Assembly: GCA_036262095.1 (NCBI GenBank)
Contig: DATAJQ010000148.1
Coordinates: 1-12,566 of the forward strand
Source: Terrimonas_A sp036262095
GTDB lineage: Bacteria; Bacteroidota; Bacteroidia; Chitinophagales; Chitinophagaceae
Direction: 5' to 3'
DNA: 12,566 nucleotides
Every line of letters begins with the position of its first letter. Position 1 is the stretch's first letter. Positions 1-6,382 of this stretch are shown in pieces. Below the pieces are notes generated by a model. The model made no database searches. It had not been told where the DNA came from and saw nothing but the letters and a program-made list of their open reading frames with translations. The translations under genes were made by a program, and so were the position numbers.

Positions 1-404
1 TATTCGGAGAGGTAAACGTTCTTATCGATAATAGAATCCAGTGCATCTTTCAGTTCGCCAGGGTCCGTATTTTTTAAAAGATAGCCTTTGGCGCCCAGCC
101 GGAACATTTTGATAATGGTCTTTTCATCACTGAGCATGGACAAAGCCAGTATTTTGATGTGCGGGTAATTTTTGTGCAGCCATTGGGTGGTTTCAAAGCC
201 GTCCATTTCAGGCATGTTCACATCGAGAAGCACAAGGTCGGGGACAACATGCTGTATAATTTTATTGCGCAGGTCCTTTCCGTTGTCTGCCTCGAATATT
301 ACGGTATACCCCTCAAAAGTATTGATCAGTTTTGCCAGGGCATTGCGAAGTAAGCTATGATCATCCGCAACTGCTACCTGTATTTTCTTGCTTGATTTTG
401 CCAT
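1..404 (-). CDS. Response regulator, receiver domain (C-terminus beyond window)
   Basis: The reverse strand read from ATG at 404 stays open to the window edge and gives 134 residues of a CheY-like receiver domain. The acidic pair is D14-D15 (VADDHS), the phosphoacceptor is D61 (LVLLDVNMPEMDG), the switch serine is S89 (ILALSM), and the conserved lysine is K111 in GYLLKN. After phosphotransfer from the kinase encoded 5 nt upstream, it would change the activity of an output domain that is not visible here. The receiver type and its HisKA_3 partner make a NarL/LuxR-type helix-turn-helix DNA-binding output domain the usual expectation, but that is inference. It is the last visible gene of the 7-TM/kinase/regulator run and is presumably co-translated with the kinase. 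Certain as a receiver domain; the DNA-binding role is likely but unseen. Confidence 0.93.
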   Translation of the reverse strand, partial: MAKSSKKIQVAVADDHSLLRNALAKLINTFEGYTVIFEADNGKDLRNKIIQHVVPDLVLLDVNMPEMDGFETTQWLHKNYPHIKILALSMLSDEKTIIKMFRLGAKGYLLKNTDPGELKDALDSIIDKNVYLSE

Positions 405-409
405 GATTA

Positions 410-1213
410 TTATTCCTTCTCTAAAGGAAGTTCTATCCAGATTGTTGTGCCTTTGGAAGGGCTGCTGTCGATAGACAGATCGGCACCAATCAGTTTGGCG
501 CGGTTAAAAACGCTTTTCAGTCCTACCCCGCTGTAAGAGTTGGCTGAACCTCTTTTTGCCGCAACGTCAAACCCAACACCGTTGTCTGTGATCTCCATGG
601 TGAACAGTTCTTCCGAAAAGCTCAAATGTACAACCAGTGTGGTAGCCTTCGAATGTTTTAGGATATTATTTAGAGACTCCTGGAAAATCCGGAACAGGAA
701 GATGGACTTCTGTTCATTTAATTCAATTTCTGTACCATCCAGTGAGAATTGTACTTGCAGGATACCGGCCTTTTTTAAAGCATATAGTTCGAACCGGATG
801 GATTCGGCAAGACCGATCTGGGCAATCCTGTCAGTATGCAGGCCTTTGGTAAGATTGGAGAGGTCGAAGATGGCCTTATTAAGTAATTGTTGTGAACTTT
901 GGATCTGTTCATACGCCACGTGCTCTTTTTCTACCGGAACGATCGAAAGGGTCAGTTTGACCACTGAAAGCATCTGGCCGATATTATCATGCAATTCCTG
1001 GGCAATGGTTTTGAAAGTATCTTCCTGTATCTCCAGTTGAGAGCGCAACGCTTCCTTTTCATACATGTCTTTCAGGCGCTCCACCTCCAGTTCCTGGCGG
1101 CGCTGCCGGCGTTGATAGAGATACAAGGCGGTAACGATAAATCCTACCAGCAATAATCCCAGTATCAGACCAACTATTGTAACGAAGTATATTTCCTGAT
1201 CCTGATTCTGCAT
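410..1213 (-). CDS. Sensor histidine kinase, HisKA_3/NarX-DegS type, with one membrane segment
   Basis: This 267-residue protein autophosphorylates on histidine and passes phosphate to the adjacent response regulator. One membrane segment spans about residues 10-33, followed by a basic, coiled-coil-prone stretch (about 34-70). The H-box is AQELHDNIGQ with H75, and the dimerisation helices are of HisKA_3 type. The HATPase_c domain has the N-box FQESLNNILKHS (177-188), the G1 box DNGVGFD (210-216) and the G2 box GVGLKSVFNRA (229-239). No PAS, TPR or periplasmic domain is present, so the input must come from elsewhere; the overlapping 7-TM gene upstream is the obvious candidate. The ATG at 1213 is needed to include the membrane segment and puts the first 40 nt inside the 7-TM gene. 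The stop is 5 nt before the regulator start. The function class is secure; the stimulus is unknown. Confidence 0.94.
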   Translation of the reverse strand: MQNQDQEIYFVTIVGLILGLLLVGFIVTALYLYQRRQRRQELEVERLKDMYEKEALRSQLEIQEDTFKTIAQELHDNIGQMLSVVKLTLSIVPVEKEHVAYEQIQSSQQLLNKAIFDLSNLTKGLHTDRIAQIGLAESIRFELYALKKAGILQVQFSLDGTEIELNEQKSIFLFRIFQESLNNILKHSKATTLVVHLSFSEELFTMEITDNGVGFDVAAKRGSANSYSGVGLKSVFNRAKLIGADLSIDSSPSKGTTIWIELPLEKE

Positions 1214-1827
1214 AAAAAGCCGATCGTAAATAGGGAATATAAAAAGATATTGAGAATGGTAACGATTGTGAAAAAGTTATTCCTCAACAAGGTAGAGACC
1301 GATACAAGATAATTAATAAGCCCAAAGAGAGGAAACCCGCAACAGAAATAAAACAAAAGACCGGAGCAGATCCAAAAAGCCGGGTTTTTCTGCAATTTAA
1401 CCGATTTAGGAAGACGGAAAAGTTCCCAGAAATAGTAAATGCAAAAAATCACAATCAATAAACAACCTAAAGCGTAGGTGATGGTATGAAATACCTCCTT
1501 TCCCTGGATAAAAAGGATATTAATAGTTGCCGTAAGAGCATATAACCCCGTCGTAATCCAAACGGCTTTTTTCATTTTGGCATTGGATATTACCTGTGAT
1601 AGGACAAACAGGTAAAAACAGAATTCAAAAACGGAAAAGAAATTGTACTGAAGCGTATTGGCGCGTCCACTTCTTGAATAATACATACCACTCAATTCCA
1701 CCACAAGGCTGATAAGTAAAAAAGGAGGAAATAATCTTAAATATAAAGCAGCCGGCTTGCTAAAGAAATAAACTGTCAGACTGGCAAGAAAGCTGATTCC
1801 GATAAAATAAATAAATAGTGGGTTCAT
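1174..1827 (-). CDS. Seven-TM integral membrane protein of unknown function, putative sensor partner of the kinase
   Basis: This 217-residue protein is almost entirely membrane. Hydrophobic segments lie at about residues 3-20, 27-45, 61-83, 89-107, 113-135, 149-172 and 183-206, ending in a short basic tail (RIRIRKYTSLQ) that should be cytoplasmic. Charged or polar residues sit near helix ends, for example E45, N62 and E68. I recognise no named domain or catalytic motif. It overlaps the histidine kinase start by 40 nt in another frame, which suggests translational coupling and a joint role; a 7-TM receptor feeding a kinase without a sensory domain is my inference. A terminator hairpin ends only about 30 nt upstream of its ATG, so expression may depend partly on read-through from the upstream gene. 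A transporter or enzyme role is not excluded. Confidence 0.85.
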   Translation of the reverse strand: MNPLFIYFIGISFLASLTVYFFSKPAALYLRLFPPFLLISLVVELSGMYYSRSGRANTLQYNFFSVFEFCFYLFVLSQVISNAKMKKAVWITTGLYALTATINILFIQGKEVFHTITYALGCLLIVIFCIYYFWELFRLPKSVKLQKNPAFWICSGLLFYFCCGFPLFGLINYLVSVSTLLRNNFFTIVTILNIFLYSLFTIGFLCRIRIRKYTSLQ

Positions 1828-1837
1828 CTTTTCTACT

Positions 1838-1845
1838 TAAAGATA
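1838..1845 (-). promoter_or_regulatory. Weak -7-like box TATCTTTA before the 7-TM gene
   Basis: The reverse strand reads TATCTTTA, one mismatch from the Bacteroidota -7 element TAnnTTTG. The matching -33 position (19 bp upstream) reads TTT and falls in the terminator arm. If used, transcription would begin only a few bases before the ATG at 1827. It is recorded because it is the only visible candidate between the terminator and the 7-TM gene. Confidence 0.2.
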
Positions 1846-1856
1846 AAAGTAGCATT

Positions 1857-1886
1857 AAAAAAGAAAACCTCCCGGTGGGAGGTTTT
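1857..1886 (-). terminator. Intrinsic terminator between the 156-residue gene and the 7-TM gene
   Basis: A perfect 10-bp inverted repeat (1864-1873 with 1877-1886) has a 3-nt loop. On the reverse strand AAAACCTCCC / GGGAGGTTTT is followed by C and six T residues (1862-1857). It lies 28 nt past the stop codon of the 156-residue gene and should end that transcript. Little room remains for a promoter before the next gene on the same strand. Confidence 0.85.
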
Positions 1887-1913
1887 AAATTCTTTGAGCG
1901 GTCTGTTTTCAAC

Positions 1914-2384
1914 TTAAACAACAACAAACCCTTCATTGCCTTTGTCGAAAATGGTAACACCAACTCCGCCGCCTTCGCGAGTACAGAAAGGAGGACAAAG
2001 CATTCCTGTATTATAGGCAAGAATGGAAGTACCTTCTTCGGTCTGGATATACAGATCTTTATTTGTGTGACCGTCTTCTGATTCTTTGTGTTTAGTGGCA
2101 ACCAACACAACAGTTTGCCGGCCTGCATAAAGCGGATGATCGGTGTAATCCTTGTCGTATGCACCGAAATATAATTTAATACCATCAGCTCCGTGCTCTT
2201 TGCTCATTGCAATAAATTCTTCCAACTCTTCAATGCTGTACCATACGCTCAGAGAATCCTCTTTGCCTAAACGCTGGGAATTCTGAGCCCATCTTTCCTG
2301 TTTGTAATTGCGGATCGCGTTGTCTACATGGTGGGTGTCTACTTGCTTGCCAACCTTTAATGATTTTTTTTGAATAGTGACCAT
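1914..2384 (-). CDS. Conserved-looking orphan protein, 156 residues, function unknown
   Basis: I can assign no function. The protein is soluble, with no signal peptide or membrane segment. A charged N-terminal half (NYKQERW, then SVWYSIEELEEFI at 46-58) precedes an alternating hydrophobic core: DGIKLYFGAY (67-76), GRQTVVLVATK (88-98) and NKDLYIQT (108-115). A CPPFC motif (130-134) follows, then a glycine-rich turn and a beta-like end, GVGVTIFDKGNEGFVVV. The two cysteines could bind metal or form a disulfide. From memory, similar short proteins with a G-I-x-hydrophobic-YFG core recur in Bacteroidota near membrane proteins and kinases, but I cannot verify this. The ATG at 2384 is preceded by a structured leader and a promoter-like sequence, and the gene ends at a strong terminator. 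Its position directly before the 7-TM/kinase/regulator run suggests a linked role (inference). Confidence 0.8.
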   Translation of the reverse strand: MVTIQKKSLKVGKQVDTHHVDNAIRNYKQERWAQNSQRLGKEDSLSVWYSIEELEEFIAMSKEHGADGIKLYFGAYDKDYTDHPLYAGRQTVVLVATKHKESEDGHTNKDLYIQTEEGTSILAYNTGMLCPPFCTREGGGVGVTIFDKGNEGFVVV

Positions 2385-2394
2385 AGCCTTAAGT

Positions 2395-2437
2395 TTTAAT
2401 AGTGGAGTAAAACCGTTTACCTGCTAAAACTATTAAA
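2395..2437 (-). promoter_or_regulatory. Nested inverted repeat in the leader of the 156-residue gene
   Basis: TTTAATAGT (2395-2403) is repeated inverted as ACTATTAAA (2429-2437), giving 9-bp arms 25 nt apart. Inside them GTAAA (2407-2411) pairs with TTTAC (2416-2420). The structure ends about 10 nt before the ATG at 2384 and downstream of the predicted promoter, so it would be in the mRNA leader. It could be a protective 5' stem-loop, a translation control site or a DNA operator; sequence alone cannot decide. Confidence 0.4.
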
Positions 2438-2490
2438 GCCACCGTTACGAGGTCATCGTATAATTCCTATATAATCAATTAATTACAAAT

Positions 2491-2520
2491 TAAACATATT
2501 TGTACAATATGGATAATCAA
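2491..2520 (-). promoter_or_regulatory. Bacteroidota-type promoter for the 156-residue gene
   Basis: On the reverse strand TTG (2520-2518) is followed by exactly 19 nt and then TATGTTTA (2498-2491). The Bacteroidota primary-sigma consensus is TTTG about 19-21 nt before TAnnTTTG; here the -7 box has one mismatch. Transcription would begin near 2484, leaving a leader of about 100 nt. Confidence 0.45.
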
Positions 2521-2537
2521 GGAATTCCGTGTAAAAA

Positions 2538-2657
2538 ATGGCAAAAAAACGGGGAAAACACTTTATCAAAACAGTGAAAACACCTGATGATTTTACCGTA
2601 AAAAAATGGTTTTCTGACCGTATAAATAATGAAATTCCTTCCGTACTTCAAAAATGA
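2538..2657 (+). CDS. Possible small basic protein, 39 residues
   Basis: An ATG-initiated frame of 39 codons plus TGA begins MAKKRGKHFIKTVKTP and continues with DDFTVKKWFSDRI. The product is strongly basic at the N-terminus and mixed-charge after it, with no membrane segment or cysteine. An A-rich stretch directly precedes the ATG, as is common in this phylum. A long hairpin begins at 2651, inside the last codons, exactly where a terminator for this gene would sit. I recognise no family. It fills most of the otherwise empty space between the divergent 156-residue gene and comEC; the remainder of 2385-2713 holds the promoter, leader repeat and hairpin listed here. Being so short, it could be a chance frame. 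Confidence 0.4.
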   Translation: MAKKRGKHFIKTVKTPDDFTVKKWFSDRINNEIPSVLQK

Positions 2658-2703
2658 GGTTCCAAGGGCGATAATATCAGTCGCCCTTACAAAACCTCAT
2701 TTT
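2651..2703 (+). terminator. Long two-part hairpin just before comEC, probable terminator or attenuator
   Basis: An outer stem AAAATGAGGTT (2651-2661) pairs with AACCTCATTTT (2693-2703), and an inner stem AAGGGCGA (2664-2671) pairs with TCGCCCTT (2681-2688). They are separated by a CC/ACAA internal loop and closed by a 9-nt loop. The plus-strand T run is short (TTTT then CCC); the reverse strand has five T residues, so it could work in both directions. It covers the stop codon of the small frame and ends 10 nt before the comEC ATG. Confidence 0.65.
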
Positions 2704-2713
2704 CCCTGTCAAC

Positions 2714-4786
2714 ATGCCTTATCCATATATTCCATACTGGAAAAAAATCCCCATAATAAGGTTACTTACCATTTTTTTACCCGGTATTGTACAGCAATTT
2801 CACTGGCCCATTCCGGTCAGTGTTCTTCAAGGTTTGGCGATGATCAGCACCGGCATTGCACTTTTTTTCCTGCTTTTCCCGCTCTCTTTCTTTAACCGGT
2901 ACAAACTGGGGTTTCTCAATGGCTTATCTGTGTTTCTGTTTTTTGCTGTACTGGGGAGCTTATCTGCCTGGCGGCAGGATATCCGTCTGCGCTCCAATTG
3001 GCTTGGTAATATATACAAAGAAAATGATGCTGTGCTCATAAAACTGGAAGAATCACCTACCCAAAAATCGGGAAGCTTCAAAGCCAGCGCTTCCGTTACC
3101 GGATTGTTCCGGAACGATAGCCTTATCCCAGCACAGGGAGGGGTTATTCTCTACTTCAGCAAAGATCTTTCCCTTCCCGCACTCCGGTCCGGAAATGAAT
3201 TGCTCATTTGCGGGATTCTGCAACCTATCCCTGCTTCAGCCAATCCCGGTGGCTTCGATTTTCAACAGTATGCTCTTTTCCAGGGCATCACCCACCAGGC
3301 TTTTTTGCGCCGGAGCGATTTCATCATCACCGGTCATCGATCATCTGCTTTGCAATCGCTGATCCATCACGTCCGGTCAGGCGTACTATCGGTTTTGCAA
3401 ACCGCCTTCCCGGATAAAAATGAACGCGGGCTGGCAGAAGCCCTCCTTATTGGTTATAAAGATGAACTGGACAAAGCCCTCGTGCAATCCTATACCAATA
3501 CCGGCGTGGTGCATATTATTGCCATATCCGGTTTGCATCTCGGTTTGATCTATTGGTTGCTGGTGAAGCTATTGCGGCCAATGCAACGAAGCAGGTATTT
3601 AAAATGGCTTCGCCCTTTGTTTATTATTACAGGTCTGTGGCTTTTTGCTTTGCTGGCAGGCGCACAACCATCTGTGCTGCGCTCAGCGTTGATGTTTACC
3701 TGTATTGTTGCAGGTGAAAGCCTTTCACGGAAGTCCAATGTTTATAATTCATTGGCCGTATCCGCTTTTCTTCTGCTTTGCTACAACCCTTACTGGCTTT
3801 GGGATGCCGGCTTTCAATTATCATACGCTGCGATCATCGGCATTGTGGCATTCATGAAACCATTATACCGGCTTTTCACTATCCGCAACAAATTGCTGGA
3901 CCGTATCTGGCAACTCAATGCAGTAACGCTTTCTGCCCAGGTGCTGACAATACCCATCTGCATTTTTCATTTCCATCAATTCCCTGTTTACTTCCTGCTG
4001 GCCAATTTTATTGCAGTCCCTCTTTCAAGCCTGATACTGCTGGCAGAGATCCTCATCTGCTGCACCGGTTTTATTCCTTCCCTGGTTTTGCTGGTTGGAA
4101 AAGCCACTGCCTTTCTTATCCTGTTTATGAACACTTTTATTGAACGTGTCGAAGCTCTTCCCTTTTCAGTCTGGAATGGGTTGCAGATCAGTTTTGTTCA
4201 GGCAGCTTTACTAATGCTTTGCCTGGTATCTGCCTCCGCCTGGCTCTTCTCTAAAAAAAAGCAGCTCATTTTGCTTCATACCTTCCTTATCAGCCTGACC
4301 GGGTTTATGATACTACGTTCTTTCTCTTTCATCAGTGCCGGTCAGCAAAAGAAGATCATCGTTTACCAGCAATCAGCAGATTTTATCTATGGCAGAAAAT
4401 ATATTTCCATTCCCTTCTCTACTACCTACAATCCCACTTATATAAATCCCTCCCGGATACTTTTCCGTCTTTTTCCTGCAGAAGAAATTCCAGCATTCAG
4501 GATTTCGGGCAATCATATCTCTTTCCTGTCAAAAAGAATGGTCCTGCTGAATGGCCTGAAGCATTATCAGCCTGGGCAGGGGAGGGTCGTAATAGACCTG
4601 CTCATCCTTTCCCAAAATCCTCCTGAGGATGCCGGCCAACTCTCACGGAGCCTGGATATCAGGCAGGTAGTGGCGGATGCCACTGTTCCTGTCTGGAAAG
4701 TACGCCGCTGGCAGCAACAGTGCGATTCATTGGATATTCCTTTTCATGACGTCAGAGCAAAAGGAGCTTTTGTGATGAACCTGTGA
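2714..4786 (+). CDS. comEC: ComEC/Rec2-family DNA uptake channel protein
   Basis: This 690-residue inner-membrane protein is predicted to carry single-stranded DNA into the cytoplasm during natural transformation. The N-terminus (about 14-85) holds membrane segments and the typical IIRLLTIFLPGIV opening. Residues about 100-210 form a soluble DUF4131-like region ending in NPGGFDFQQYALFQGI (177-192). The Competence domain follows (about 235-510), with the diagnostic GVVHIIAISGLHLGLIYWLL (264-283), AGAQPSVLRSALMF (315-328) and WDAGFQLSYAAIIGI (363-377). The C-terminal region (about 545-690) sits where many homologues carry a metallo-beta-lactamase domain, but no HxHxDH metal motif is present. 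The ATG at 2714 follows the hairpin by 10 nt and gives a family-like N-terminus. I saw no clear plus-strand promoter of its own. Confidence 0.93.
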   Translation: MPYPYIPYWKKIPIIRLLTIFLPGIVQQFHWPIPVSVLQGLAMISTGIALFFLLFPLSFFNRYKLGFLNGLSVFLFFAVLGSLSAWRQDIRLRSNWLGNIYKENDAVLIKLEESPTQKSGSFKASASVTGLFRNDSLIPAQGGVILYFSKDLSLPALRSGNELLICGILQPIPASANPGGFDFQQYALFQGITHQAFLRRSDFIITGHRSSALQSLIHHVRSGVLSVLQTAFPDKNERGLAEALLIGYKDELDKALVQSYTNTGVVHIIAISGLHLGLIYWLLVKLLRPMQRSRYLKWLRPLFIITGLWLFALLAGAQPSVLRSALMFTCIVAGESLSRKSNVYNSLAVSAFLLLCYNPYWLWDAGFQLSYAAIIGIVAFMKPLYRLFTIRNKLLDRIWQLNAVTLSAQVLTIPICIFHFHQFPVYFLLANFIAVPLSSLILLAEILICCTGFIPSLVLLVGKATAFLILFMNTFIERVEALPFSVWNGLQISFVQAALLMLCLVSASAWLFSKKKQLILLHTFLISLTGFMILRSFSFISAGQQKKIIVYQQSADFIYGRKYISIPFSTTYNPTYINPSRILFRLFPAEEIPAFRISGNHISFLSKRMVLLNGLKHYQPGQGRVVIDLLILSQNPPEDAGQLSRSLDIRQVVADATVPVWKVRRWQQQCDSLDIPFHDVRAKGAFVMNL

Positions 4787-4799
4787 TGGCGTACTTTTG
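4770..4799 (+). promoter_or_regulatory. Consensus Bacteroidota promoter for purH
   Basis: TTTTG ends at 4772, followed by a 19-nt spacer and TACTTTTG at 4792-4799. This matches the -33 TTTG / -7 TAnnTTTG consensus completely. The -33 box lies within the last codons of comEC and the -7 box just after its stop. The start point should be near 4806, giving a purH leader of about 50 nt. Confidence 0.8.
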
Positions 4800-4816
4800 C
4801 GGCTCAATTTTAAAGA

Positions 4817-4835
4817 GGATCTGGTTCTCAGGTCC
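4817..4835 (+). promoter_or_regulatory. Small hairpin in the purH leader
   Basis: GGATCTG (4817-4823) can pair with CAGGTCC (4829-4835), with one G-T pair and a 5-nt loop. No T run follows, so it is unlikely to be a terminator. It lies between the predicted purH start point and the ATG, 23 nt before the start codon. It is too small to be a purine riboswitch, and no regulatory role is shown. Confidence 0.25.
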
Positions 4836-4858
4836 ATTGCAAATCAAAAAATAACCGG

Positions 4859-6382
4859 ATGAACAAGAAGATCCAATCTGCACTGATTTCCGTTTTTTAT
4901 AAAGACGGGCTGGAATCCCTCGTAAAATGGCTGGCTGATAATGGAGTAACCATCTACTCAACAGGCGGCACGCAACAATTCATTGAAAAACTGGGGATCA
5001 GCGTTGTGCCGGTTGAAAACCTCACTACTTATCCATCCATCCTGGGCGGCAGGGTAAAAACCCTGCATCCTTCTGTGTTTGGCGGCATCCTTGGTAAAAG
5101 GGATGATGAAACCCATCTGCAGGAAATGAAACAGTACAATATTCCTGAGCTTGACCTGGTGATCGTGGACCTCTATCCCTTTGAAGAAACAGTGGCCAGC
5201 ACCAATGAAGAAAAACTGATCATCGAAAAAATAGATATCGGCGGGCCATCCATGATCAGGGCTGCTGCAAAAAACTTCCGCGATGTAACAGTGATCGCTG
5301 CTAAAAAAGAATATGCTACACTGGAAAATTTTCTGCGCGCACAGAACGGCGAGCTTTCCCTGGAGCAACGGAAAGCTTTTGCAGCCAAAGCATTTGAAAC
5401 TGTGGCACATTATGATGTAGCGATTGCAAAATATTTCAACCCTTCCGACTCATTATACTTCCTGGAATCAATTCCTTTTCCCAAAGCCATGCGCTATGGT
5501 GAGAACCCTCACCAGTCAGGTGTTTTCTATGGCGACCTGGAAAAACTGTTCAACCAGTTGAATGGAAAAGAGCTTTCTTACAACAACCTGGTAGACGTAG
5601 ATGCTGCCATGCAACTCATAAATGAATTTCCCCCCTCCGCTGCAGGCATCACTTTTGCCATCATCAAGCACACCAATGTATGCGGTATAGCGCAGCGCCC
5701 CGGCGTAAAAGAAAGCTGGGATGCCGCTCTTGCAGGCGACCCCGAAAGTGCTTTTGGCGGAGTGCTGGTAACAAATGGAAAAATAGATAAAGCAACAGCA
5801 GAAGCCATCAATGAACTTTTCTTTGAAGTGCTGATCGCTCCTTCTTTTGCAGAAGATGCTTTGGCAATACTCAAATCAAAAAAGAACAGGATACTGCTCG
5901 AATTAAAAGCTCAGCCTAACAACAAAGAGCAATACAAATCAGTATTGAACGGCGTATTGGTACAGGGTATTGATGAAGGCAATTATGCCGAATGGAAAGA
6001 AGCCGGTGGCAGAGATACAAGCGCTGCAGAAAAAGATGATCTGATATTCGCCAACCTGGTATGCAAACACCTTAAATCAAATGCCATTGCATTGGTGAAA
6101 AACAGGCAACTGATCGGCAAAGGTTGCGGTCAAACCAGCCGTATCGATTCACTGCGCCAGGCTGTTGAAAAAGCTAAACAATTTAAGTTCGATCTTACCG
6201 GTGCTGTAATGGCCAGTGATGCGTTCTTCCCATTCAACGACTGTGTGAAATTGGGTCATGAGGCAGGTATCACTTCCTTTATTCAGCCAGGCGGTTCAAT
6301 CCGGGACAATGATTCCATTGAATACTGCAAGGAGCATAAGCTGGCCATGGTGATCACCGGCACAAGGCATTTCAAACATTAA
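4859..6382 (+). CDS. purH: Bifunctional AICAR formyltransferase / IMP cyclohydrolase
   Basis: PurH catalyses the last two steps of de novo purine synthesis: it formylates AICAR with 10-formyl-tetrahydrofolate to FAICAR, then closes the ring to IMP, in the cytoplasm. The 507 residues are full length for the family. The N-terminal MGS-like cyclohydrolase domain (about 1-195) shows YSTGGT (33-38), GGRVKTLHP (63-71), DLYPFE (104-109) and the phosphate-binding IDIGGPSMIRAAAKN (125-139). The formyltransferase domain (about 205-507) has MRYGENPHQ (211-219), the catalytic Lys-His pair in KHTNVCG (270-276), GDPESAFGG (293-301), GQTSR (424-428), SDAFFPF (453-459) and the terminal TGTRHFKH. A consensus promoter lies upstream. 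The stop TAA shares its last A with the ATG of the transporter gene. Confidence 0.98.
   Translation: MNKKIQSALISVFYKDGLESLVKWLADNGVTIYSTGGTQQFIEKLGISVVPVENLTTYPSILGGRVKTLHPSVFGGILGKRDDETHLQEMKQYNIPELDLVIVDLYPFEETVASTNEEKLIIEKIDIGGPSMIRAAAKNFRDVTVIAAKKEYATLENFLRAQNGELSLEQRKAFAAKAFETVAHYDVAIAKYFNPSDSLYFLESIPFPKAMRYGENPHQSGVFYGDLEKLFNQLNGKELSYNNLVDVDAAMQLINEFPPSAAGITFAIIKHTNVCGIAQRPGVKESWDAALAGDPESAFGGVLVTNGKIDKATAEAINELFFEVLIAPSFAEDALAILKSKKNRILLELKAQPNNKEQYKSVLNGVLVQGIDEGNYAEWKEAGGRDTSAAEKDDLIFANLVCKHLKSNAIALVKNRQLIGKGCGQTSRIDSLRQAVEKAKQFKFDLTGAVMASDAFFPFNDCVKLGHEAGITSFIQPGGSIRDNDSIEYCKEHKLAMVITGTRHFKH

Noticed and set aside
540..1040. 166-residue plus-strand open frame opposite the histidine kinase
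   Set aside because: It is a serine- and cysteine-rich reverse reading of the kinase catalytic region, with no recognisable motif or initiation signal.
1760..2185. 141-residue minus-strand frame overlapping the 156-residue gene and its terminator
   Set aside because: It crosses the strong terminator and is out of frame with the better supported gene on the same strand.
2490..2510. Plus-strand CATATTTG as a promoter for the small gene and comEC
   Set aside because: The -7 match is imperfect and no TTTG occurs 19-21 nt upstream; the same bases fit the minus-strand promoter better.
4817..4835. purH leader hairpin as a purine riboswitch
   Set aside because: A purine riboswitch needs a three-way junction of about 70 nt with conserved loops; only a 7-bp stem is present.
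4958..5410. 150-residue minus-strand open frame inside purH
   Set aside because: purH is complete and unambiguous here; the antisense product has no family features.
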